NCBI RefSeq assembly: GCF_003385395.1
Contig: NZ_QNUG01000033.1
Location: 1-38,076 of the forward strand
DNA length: 38,076 nt
Direction: 5' to 3'
Source: Epilithonimonas hispanica
GTDB taxonomy: Bacteria; Bacteroidota; Bacteroidia; Flavobacteriales; Weeksellaceae
Shown here: piece after piece, positions 32,592 to 38,076 of the stretch
Layout of the letters: each line of letters opens with the position of its first letter
Position numbering within the stretch: position 1 is the first letter of the stretch
Notes under the pieces: generated by a model
What the model was told of the DNA's origin: nothing
Database searches by the model: none
What the model saw: the letters and a program-made list of their open reading frames with translations, nothing else
Translations under genes and position numbers: made by a program

Positions 32592-33284
32592 ATGATTATA
32601 CTTCTACTGATATTAAGTGTTCTGATTGGTGTTTTTCTTGGAAAATATTTCGGGAGCAAACAACAATTCGCCAAAAATCTTCTTATTCTAAGTGCAGGTT
32701 TTCTGATAACGATTTGCTTGAACGAGGTTTTTCCGGAAGTCTATCATTCCGAAGACCATAATATTGGGATTTTTGTGATTCTCGGTGTTTTGATTCAGAT
32801 GTTGTTGGAAAGTTTGACAAAAGGTTTTGAACACGGACATCTTCATCATCATTCCGACGAACATTCTATCATTCCTGTCGCATTGATTATTGGACTTTTT
32901 GTTCACGCTTTTATAGAAGGAATTCCTTTGTCGCACGAGAAAGAGAACTTGTCGCCTTATCTTTTGGGAATCTTGTTTCATAACATTCCTATTTCCTTTG
33001 TTTTGGGAAGTTTCTTGGCTCACAGCAAAAATTTCTCTACTAAATTTTGGTTGATTGTTATGGTTTTTGCATTAGCATCGCCTTTGGGAATGTTACTTGG
33101 AAAATACTTTGATGAGAATTTGAAAGTTTATTTCTTGGCTGTCGTTGGTGGAATTTTTCTCCATATTTCATCCGTTATTATTTTCGAAAGTAATAAGAAT
33201 CACAAGATGGATTATCAAAAAATCATTCTTGTTATTTGTGGAATCGCATTAGCTCTAGGTGGACATCTTTTTCATCATCATTAA
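32592..33284 (+). CDS. ZIP family divalent metal transporter
   Basis: A 230-aa inner-membrane protein with about seven or eight hydrophobic segments. The variable loop after helix 3 is His-rich (HGHLHHHSDEH, about residues 77-87). The two metal-path helices carry VHAFIEGIPL and LFHNIPISFVLG, the conserved H-x-x-x-E-G and H-N-x-P signatures. It probably imports zinc or iron. It follows the methyltransferase gene by 15 nt. No Fur or Zur gene is nearby. Confidence 0.93.
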   Translation: MIILLLILSVLIGVFLGKYFGSKQQFAKNLLILSAGFLITICLNEVFPEVYHSEDHNIGIFVILGVLIQMLLESLTKGFEHGHLHHHSDEHSIIPVALIIGLFVHAFIEGIPLSHEKENLSPYLLGILFHNIPISFVLGSFLAHSKNFSTKFWLIVMVFALASPLGMLLGKYFDENLKVYFLAVVGGIFLHISSVIIFESNKNHKMDYQKIILVICGIALALGGHLFHHH

Positions 33285-33340
33285 TTAAAAAATATTTTCT
33301 ACTTCAGTAGGAAAATCATAATTTTACTCAAATCGATTTT

Positions 33341-33715
33341 ATGGGATTTTTAGATCAATTTTTTGGTAAAAAAGAAGAGCAGGACCAGACAAAAAGTCTT
33401 TGGAAAAAGATTGAATCCGAAAAGGATTTAGATTCTGCTGTTGAGAAATCTTCAAAACAAAAAGTCTTGATTTTCAAACATTCAACACGTTGCTTTATAA
33501 GCAAAACTGTACTGAAGAATTTTGAGAAACAAATGCAGGCTTCGGATAAAGATTACGCTTATTATTTCTTAGATTTGTTAGCCAATCGACCAATATCTAA
33601 TGAAATAGAGTCTCGGTTTGATGTTGTTCATCAGAGTCCACAATTAATCGTTTTGGAAAATGGGAAAGCTGTTAAAAATGCTTCTCATCAGAATATCGAC
33701 TTGGAAACGGTATAA
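33341..33715 (+). CDS. ytxJ: Bacillithiol system redox protein YtxJ
   Basis: A 124-aa thioredoxin-fold protein of the YtxJ family (DUF2847), a monothiol bacilliredoxin that removes bacillithiol from proteins. The active-site phrase is FKHSTRCFIS with a single cysteine (C51), followed by the family's VVHQSPQLIVLENGKAV near residue 95-111. The length is typical. The presence of YtxJ implies that the cell makes bacillithiol rather than glutathione. It has its own short upstream gap (56 nt) and no obvious -7 consensus box. Confidence 0.94.
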   Translation: MGFLDQFFGKKEEQDQTKSLWKKIESEKDLDSAVEKSSKQKVLIFKHSTRCFISKTVLKNFEKQMQASDKDYAYYFLDLLANRPISNEIESRFDVVHQSPQLIVLENGKAVKNASHQNIDLETV

Positions 33716-33770
33716 TTAAAGTGAAGAAATTAGACATTTAATTTCTGTTATATAACATTTAAAAGCATTT

Positions 33771-34364
33771 ATGATTCAGCAGAATTTTCGCAATCACTTA
33801 TCTCAGATATTAGGCGTTCCTATTAATAATTTGGATTTTTGCACCTCTTTTTATGAAGTGAAAGAAGTTAAAAAAAATGAATTTATACTCAGAGAAGGAG
33901 AAGTTTCTGATGCTACTTTTTTTGTTGAAAAAGGATTACTGAGAATGTATTCAATCGATAAAGCAGGGAAAGAACACGTGATTCAGTTTGCGCCGGAAGG
34001 TTGGATTATTTCTGATACAACAAGCCAATTACTAAACGAGAAATCTAGATTTTACATAGAAGCTATTGAAGAAAGTACAATTGTTATTACCCGAGATGGT
34101 TTTTTTGAACATCTTTCCAAAGAATATCCGGAAGTTGCCGAGAAAAATCAAAGATTGATGTTCAATCATATCAAGAATCTTCAAAATCGTGTGAATGCGC
34201 TGATTAGTACAACTGCAGAAGAACGTTACCTTGATTTTCTGAAAAAATATCCAAATCTAATGCTCAGAGCGCCACAATGGATGGTTGCATCTTATCTTGG
34301 AATTACACCAGAAAGTTTGAGCCGAGTAAGAAAAGAATTGGCGAAGAAGAAATTTGAAATTTAA
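33771..34364 (+). CDS. Crp/Fnr family transcriptional regulator
   Basis: A 197-aa DNA-binding regulator. An N-terminal cyclic-nucleotide-binding-type jelly roll spans about 20-115 (FILREGEVSDATFFVEKGLLRMY, VIQFAPEGWII). A dimer helix follows, and then a C-terminal helix-turn-helix (about 165-195, PQWMVASYLGITPESLSRVRKEL). No Fe-S cysteine cluster is seen, so it is not an Fnr-type oxygen sensor. The ligand is unknown. The secreted nuclease gene follows with an 11-nt overlap or a 4-nt gap, depending on its start, and the GNAT gene after it, so the three are probably one operon. Confidence 0.92.
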   Translation: MIQQNFRNHLSQILGVPINNLDFCTSFYEVKEVKKNEFILREGEVSDATFFVEKGLLRMYSIDKAGKEHVIQFAPEGWIISDTTSQLLNEKSRFYIEAIEESTIVITRDGFFEHLSKEYPEVAEKNQRLMFNHIKNLQNRVNALISTTAEERYLDFLKKYPNLMLRAPQWMVASYLGITPESLSRVRKELAKKKFEI

Positions 34365-34866
34365 TATTTTGAATAGATTTTTAGTATTAATTCTCTTTTC
34401 AATTTTCAGTTTCGGACAAAGTCAATTAAAAGAAAACCTCAGTCATAAAACATTTTCTGCAAAAGTTATCGGAATAATGGACGGCGATACGATGGAAATT
34501 CTTTATAAGAAAACGCCCGTCAAAATCCGTCTAGCTCATATCGATTCTCCCGAGAAAAAAGGAACTCAGCCTTTTGGTAACAATGCCAAACAGGCTTTGT
34601 CAAATCTTTGTTTTGGAAAAACAGTTACGGTAAAAGCAGAAAAATACGACCGTTACAAAAGACTGATTGCAGTTATCATCAATGATAAAGGTCAAAATGT
34701 GAATCAACAAATGCTAAAACAAGGAATGGCTTGGCATTATAAAAAATATTCCAAAGATGCCGATTATGCAATGCTGGAAACCGAAGCTCGAAAAAATAGA
34801 GTAGGACTTTGGCAAGATAAAAACCCGATTGCACCTTGGCTTTGGCGAGAAAAAAAGAAAAAATGA
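34354..34866 (+). CDS. Secreted thermonuclease (SNase-like)
   Basis: A 170-aa exported nuclease with a signal peptide ending at about FSFGQ. The SNase fold shows DGDTMEI, the active-site segments VKIRLAHIDSPE (Arg and Glu of the catalytic set) and DRYKRLIAVI (second Arg), and the C-terminal NRVGLWQDKNPIAPWLWR. It would cut DNA and RNA outside the cytoplasm. There is no ATG before the domain. The candidates are TTG at 34354, which overlaps the upstream gene by 11 nt, and TTG at 34369, 4 nt past the upstream stop; the first adds a lysine near the N-terminus. The stop overlaps the GNAT start (ATGA). Confidence 0.9.
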   Translation: MKFNILNRFLVLILFSIFSFGQSQLKENLSHKTFSAKVIGIMDGDTMEILYKKTPVKIRLAHIDSPEKKGTQPFGNNAKQALSNLCFGKTVTVKAEKYDRYKRLIAVIINDKGQNVNQQMLKQGMAWHYKKYSKDADYAMLETEARKNRVGLWQDKNPIAPWLWREKKKK

Positions 34867-35309
34867 ATCACGAAATTTTAGAAGCAAACATCTCCGATAT
34901 TCCAGATTTGTGTCAAATGATGAAGGACTTCTATGCGATTGACCTTTATCCGTTTGATGAAAAAATCACGACTGATAATTTTGTAAAATTTATTAATAAT
35001 GACCATTATGGACAATGTTTCAAAATTGTTTTTGAAGGTCAAATTGCAGGTTATATTATTCTAGCTAAATATTTTAGTTTTGAATTTGGTGGAGAGATTT
35101 TATTTTTAGACGAATTGTTTATAAAGCCAGAATTCCAGGGAAAATCTCTTGGTAAGAAAGCTTTGGAATTTGTTAAAGATTATTCGGTGAAGAATAACTT
35201 TAAAATTGTTCTTTTAGAAATCGAAAACCACAATGAAAAAGCTAAAAAACTCTATGAAAATTATGGTTTCCAAAATCATAAAAGGAGTTTGATGATTCTT
35301 AAGAATTAA
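34863..35309 (+). CDS. GNAT family N-acetyltransferase
   Basis: A 148-aa enzyme that transfers an acetyl group from acetyl-CoA to an amine. Visible motifs are AGYIILAKYFSFEFGG, LFLDELFIKPEFQGKSLGKKAL (the CoA-binding turn, here QGKSLG in place of QGxGxG/A), and ENHNEKAKKLYENYGF near the end. The substrate is unknown. The ATG at 34863 overlaps the nuclease stop (ATGA), so the nine extra upstream codons of the longer frame are not needed. It is the last gene of the Crp-nuclease-GNAT unit, with a strong terminator after it. Confidence 0.92.
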   Translation: MNHEILEANISDIPDLCQMMKDFYAIDLYPFDEKITTDNFVKFINNDHYGQCFKIVFEGQIAGYIILAKYFSFEFGGEILFLDELFIKPEFQGKSLGKKALEFVKDYSVKNNFKIVLLEIENHNEKAKKLYENYGFQNHKRSLMILKN

Positions 35310-35324
35310 TAAAATCTAATCTTA

Positions 35325-35365
35325 AATAAAAAATCCTGTAAATTTTCTTTACAGGATTTTTTATT
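35325..35365. terminator. Bidirectional terminator
   Basis: An 18-bp stem (AATAAAAAATCCTGTAAA and its complement, 5-nt loop) sits between the GNAT gene and the convergent FadL-like gene. It has T-runs in both directions. Confidence 0.93.
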
Positions 35366-35381
35366 ATTTAAAATTGAAATT

Positions 35382-36803
35382 TTAGAATTTCCAGCCAACT
35401 GTTACAAAGAAATTACTTCTTGTATTTTTAACTTTAGAAACAGCATAAGCTTCGCTATTTACATCATAGCCACCGTTGAAATAACCGGTATCACTGTTAA
35501 CATTTCCTTGTAAAAATGGATTGCTATATTCGGAAGTGATGTTTTGATAAGAAGCATCAATATAAAATGCTTTGAAATCATAACCTAAACCGGCGCCAAT
35601 TGTATTTCGTTTTCCAACAATTAGGTTTGAAAAAGATTGCTCAGAAGTAGAACCGTCATTGTTGTAACCTAACAATGATAAGTTGTCAAAACTATTACCT
35701 TGATATGCATAACCACCTCTTAATCTAAAAGCAGCAATTCTATATTCTGCACCAACTCTTACTTCTGAAGAATTTTTGTACGAATCGCTGAAGAAATTAT
35801 TCAATTCTCTTTCTGCATCGCCATATTCTTTATATTTTGGCTTTGTAATTCCTTGAATAAAATCAACATTCAAAGCAAAGTTTTTACTTGGAACAAAAGC
35901 AGCACTTAAAGTTGCTTTCATAGGTGTAACCAACGTTCTATCTTCTCTGAATAAATCAACTTGATTGTAATTGAAGTAATATTGATTATAAACTCTCTCG
36001 ATATTCCACCATGTTGGAGACTCGATTGCTGCACCTACACGAAACTGATTACTCAATTTTGCGATAACACCTATATTGGCTGAGAATCCGTCAGAATGTT
36101 CATCGTAAGGCGTATATTGCTTGTCATAAAAAAGAGAAGTTTTGTCATCATCAGAATAGAAACCTGCTCTGTCAGACTGTGAGAAAAAGGAATTATGTAG
36201 GTTAACTCCGGCACCTAAATAAAGTCTATTATCGTAATTAGCCCCCACAGAAAAGTTCATCTTTGACTGGTTACCAGTTCTGTCGTAGATATGACCAAGA
36301 TAAGTATAATTAATCACAGTGTCTGGATAAGAAAAATCATCCACAATCTTGATGTTTCCATTGGCATCAGATCTTACAGTATTATCTAATGAGCGATTAG
36401 AATAATTAACACCAACATTAACGAACTTCCATTTAGAATTATCGCCTACATTAAAGCTTACAACGCCTCCTGCATTATTGATATCAGTACCATTATTTTT
36501 ATTAGTCAATGATTTCCCTACAAATGTGGACGTATTCTTATTATTATTGATTCCTAATGTTAAATTAACATCATTTGTAATGAAAACTCCTATTCCTGCT
36601 GGGTTCACATTAACAGAAGAGATATCCCCTCCTAATGCCCCAATAGATCCAGCCATTGCATTATATTTAGCAGTACCATTAATAGGATTTCCCGAGTATA
36701 TATCAGTCGTATTAGTAATTACTGAAACATCTGGTGTGTTTTGTCCTTTTAAATAAAGAAAAGACACAGGAATACTGATCAGTAATAAAGTTTTTTTAAG
36801 CAT
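35382..36803 (-). CDS. OmpP1/FadL-like outer-membrane beta-barrel protein
   Basis: A 473-aa outer-membrane protein. After the signal peptide (MLKKTLLLISIPVSFLYLKGQ) comes the FadL-family plug-like opening GTAKYNAMAGSIGALGGDISSVNVNPAGIG (split in evidence: AMAGSIGALGGD and NVNPAGIG, residues about 50-73). Then there are many alternating strands with aromatic edges and a final strand ending VTVGWKF. Such barrels take up hydrophobic compounds such as fatty acids. It lies 45 nt downstream of the lipoprotein gene on the same strand and shares its direction, so they may be co-transcribed. The cargo is not known. Confidence 0.87.
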   Translation of the reverse strand: MLKKTLLLISIPVSFLYLKGQNTPDVSVITNTTDIYSGNPINGTAKYNAMAGSIGALGGDISSVNVNPAGIGVFITNDVNLTLGINNNKNTSTFVGKSLTNKNNGTDINNAGGVVSFNVGDNSKWKFVNVGVNYSNRSLDNTVRSDANGNIKIVDDFSYPDTVINYTYLGHIYDRTGNQSKMNFSVGANYDNRLYLGAGVNLHNSFFSQSDRAGFYSDDDKTSLFYDKQYTPYDEHSDGFSANIGVIAKLSNQFRVGAAIESPTWWNIERVYNQYYFNYNQVDLFREDRTLVTPMKATLSAAFVPSKNFALNVDFIQGITKPKYKEYGDAERELNNFFSDSYKNSSEVRVGAEYRIAAFRLRGGYAYQGNSFDNLSLLGYNNDGSTSEQSFSNLIVGKRNTIGAGLGYDFKAFYIDASYQNITSEYSNPFLQGNVNSDTGYFNGGYDVNSEAYAVSKVKNTRSNFFVTVGWKF

Positions 36804-36848
36804 TTTTTTATGAAATGTTTTTATTAAATAATGAATGAAAGTGGTGGA

Positions 36849-37928
36849 TTATCTTCTTCCTCCGCCACCGGATCTCATACCGCCACCGCCGCCAGATGAA
36901 CCTCCAGATCTCATTCCTCCTCCAGAATTGAATCCTCCAAAGTTTCCACCAGATCTTGAAGGTGTAGAGTAGCTCTCATTTCGGAAGCCTCCATTGTTTT
37001 GTTGTGTTCTTACTCCGCTATTGTTAGGATAGCTTTGAGTTCTAACATTTCCGTTGCTTGGGTAAGTGTTTCTTATGCCACCATTATTAGGGAATTGTCT
37101 TACTCCACCATTCTGTCTTATGCCTCCGTTATTGATATTTCTAATATTGTTATTAGAATTTCTGATGCCACTATTTATAGTTCCAACATCATTTCTGATA
37201 TTTCTACTTGGACGGAAACCGCTATTATTAATTCCATTGAAACGATCACTATTTCTATTGCTAACTCTATTTTGAGAAATCATACCATTGAGTCTTCCAC
37301 CATTTGCACCAGATCTGTTATAGTAAATTGGTTGGTGATATCCTCCATAAAATCCACTGCCATAGTAACCTCCCCAGCCACCATAGCCATATCCCCAGAA
37401 TGGATTATAGAATCCGCTACCCCAGCCCCAAGGTGAGTAGAAAGAATTGCCCCATCCGAAGCCCATTCCCCAACCCCAAGAGTTGAATCCGCTGTTCCAT
37501 CCCCAACCATAGTAAGGATAGCCCCAGCCGCCATAACCAAATCCCATTCCCCAGCCACCATAGCCCCAGTTATTAAAGCTAGTATAGTTAGTTTCTGTAC
37601 CTGTAAAATTGCCCCAATCGGAGTCACTTGTTAAAGAATAACGATTATTTTGATCTTGGATGTTTTGTTGATTGTTGTCATAGATACTTGGGTAAGTATC
37701 TTGATAGTTATAGTAATCATCAACCTGATTACCATAATTTCCAGAATATGTACCCGCAGGAAGAGAATCTTTGTTTGGGTCATAATACACACCATCTGTT
37801 TCTGAATAACCTCCTGTGTAGATTACACAAGAAGTCAATAGAAAGCTGCTGGAAATCAATATCAAACCTTTTGATTTGATGAAATTGAATAAGCTTACCC
37901 GTAGTGCATTATAAAAAAGGTTACTCAT
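36849..37928 (-). CDS. Aromatic- and glycine-rich low-complexity lipoprotein
   Basis: A 359-aa protein with a lipoprotein signal (lipobox LLTSC, cysteine at about residue 34), so it is membrane-anchored in the envelope. Residues 34-115 are polar (D/Y/N/Q). Residues about 118-205 are nearly all G, W, Y, F, N and M, made of WGYGG/GWGMGFG-like units. Residues 205-359 are N/G/R/S-rich with NNGGIRN-type units and end in GGGMRSGGGGRR. No enzyme domain is visible. The composition resembles adhesive or self-associating surface proteins. The first ten or so residues may derive from an adjacent insertion-sequence end (see findings). The FadL-like gene follows 45 nt downstream. Confidence 0.8.
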   Translation of the reverse strand: MSNLFYNALRVSLFNFIKSKGLILISSSFLLTSCVIYTGGYSETDGVYYDPNKDSLPAGTYSGNYGNQVDDYYNYQDTYPSIYDNNQQNIQDQNNRYSLTSDSDWGNFTGTETNYTSFNNWGYGGWGMGFGYGGWGYPYYGWGWNSGFNSWGWGMGFGWGNSFYSPWGWGSGFYNPFWGYGYGGWGGYYGSGFYGGYHQPIYYNRSGANGGRLNGMISQNRVSNRNSDRFNGINNSGFRPSRNIRNDVGTINSGIRNSNNNIRNINNGGIRQNGGVRQFPNNGGIRNTYPSNGNVRTQSYPNNSGVRTQQNNGGFRNESYSTPSRSGGNFGGFNSGGGMRSGGSSGGGGGMRSGGGGRR

Positions 37929-38076
37929 AATACGGAAATTTCGTATATTGTATTGACTATCAATCTAATACGTTATGAATAACCTAGATGCAATTTACGA
38001 TTTTATTTTAAAGGAATTAAGAAAATTAACCATCAAAGAAAATTTTTATTTCAAACCAATTAAACCAAAATTATCT
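37897..38076. mobile_element. Probable insertion-sequence left end (IS982-like), runs off the window
   Basis: A gene starts at 37975 that resembles an IS982-type transposase. The sequence starting ACCCGTAGTGCATTATAAAAA (37897 on) could be the terminal inverted repeat, since ends of that group often begin ACCC. The second end is outside the window, so neither the inverted repeat nor a target duplication can be verified. Confidence 0.35.
37975..38076 (+). CDS. Partial ORF, possibly IS982-family transposase N-terminus
   Basis: 34 codons are open to the window edge: MNNLDAIYDFILKELRKLTI followed by KENFYFKPIKPKLS. The pattern of an N-terminal helix, then F-x-P-x-x-x-x-K-L-S, is what I remember for the start of IS982-type DDE transposases in Bacteroidota, where SD and a long helical region should follow. 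The gene is cut by the end of the window, so the DDE residues cannot be seen. It is divergent from the lipoprotein gene, with 46 nt between the two start codons. Confidence 0.5.
   Translation, partial: MNNLDAIYDFILKELRKLTIKENFYFKPIKPKLS

Noticed and set aside
37280-37627. 115-codon minus-strand ORF inside the G/W-rich lipoprotein gene
   Set aside because: It is an alternate frame of a repetitive gene; repeat structure creates long open frames by chance.
1-38076. CRISPR array, tRNA or rRNA genes, prophage genes
   Set aside because: No regularly spaced repeats, no cloverleaf with a recognisable T-arm, no rRNA-like conserved stretches and no phage structural genes were seen. This was a reading by eye, so a covariance search could still find a small RNA.

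Overview
This is a low-GC chromosomal segment that fits the phylum Bacteroidota, class Flavobacteriia, most likely a Chryseobacterium-like member of the Weeksellaceae. The taxon is inferred from four things. Two secreted proteins carry type IX secretion (T9SS) type A sorting tails. Many genes have TAnnTTTG -7 promoter boxes and no Shine-Dalgarno sequence. There is a ResB-CcsA fusion, a BatC/BatD pair and a bacillithiol YtxJ protein. There is also a PNGase F-family enzyme of the kind known from Elizabethkingia.

Layout, left to right. 1-3100: a T9SS beta-helix surface protein, an aldo/keto reductase and a glycine-rich RRM RNA-binding protein. 3100-4200: a PAP2-like membrane protein and an orphan BlaI-type repressor, minus strand. 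4388-7105: pyruvate dehydrogenase E1 alpha and a two-lipoyl E2. 7106-7524: a gene-free interval holding a REP-like double hairpin and a candidate structured RNA. 7525-11644: a DUF2490 protein, an alarmone-hydrolase-like HD protein, a small secreted protein and FtsK. 11963-16379: the cytochrome c assembly fusion, then an SPFH protein with a 58-aa Arc-like protein. 16402-19004: a lipoprotein tyrosine phosphatase and a PNGase F-like secreted enzyme. 19198-23334: a second SPFH protein, an AAA+ protein that has lost its catalytic residues, and an ABC exporter. 23585-26922: BatC, BatD, MarC and a small membrane protein. 26981-30466: PoxB, a GT2 glycosyltransferase and a RelE/ParE toxin-antitoxin pair. 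30470-35309: a THUMP RNA methyltransferase with a coupled 37-codon ORF, a second methyltransferase, a ZIP transporter, YtxJ, a Crp/Fnr regulator, a secreted nuclease and a GNAT. 35382-38076: a FadL-like outer-membrane protein, an aromatic/glycine-rich lipoprotein and the edge of a probable insertion sequence.

Most of the window is ordinary core genome. PDH (pdhA, pdhC) and PoxB are two alternative routes out of pyruvate. The cell-envelope theme is strong: T9SS cargo, lipoproteins, SPFH proteins, BatD, FadL. No single undescribed multi-gene system stands out. The best leads are the degenerate AAA+ ATPase, the structured intergenic element at about 7195-7480, the 37-codon ORF overlapping the methyltransferase stop codon, promoter boxes sitting 4-5 nt before start codons (possible leaderless genes), and a probable IS end that may supply the start of a lipoprotein gene.
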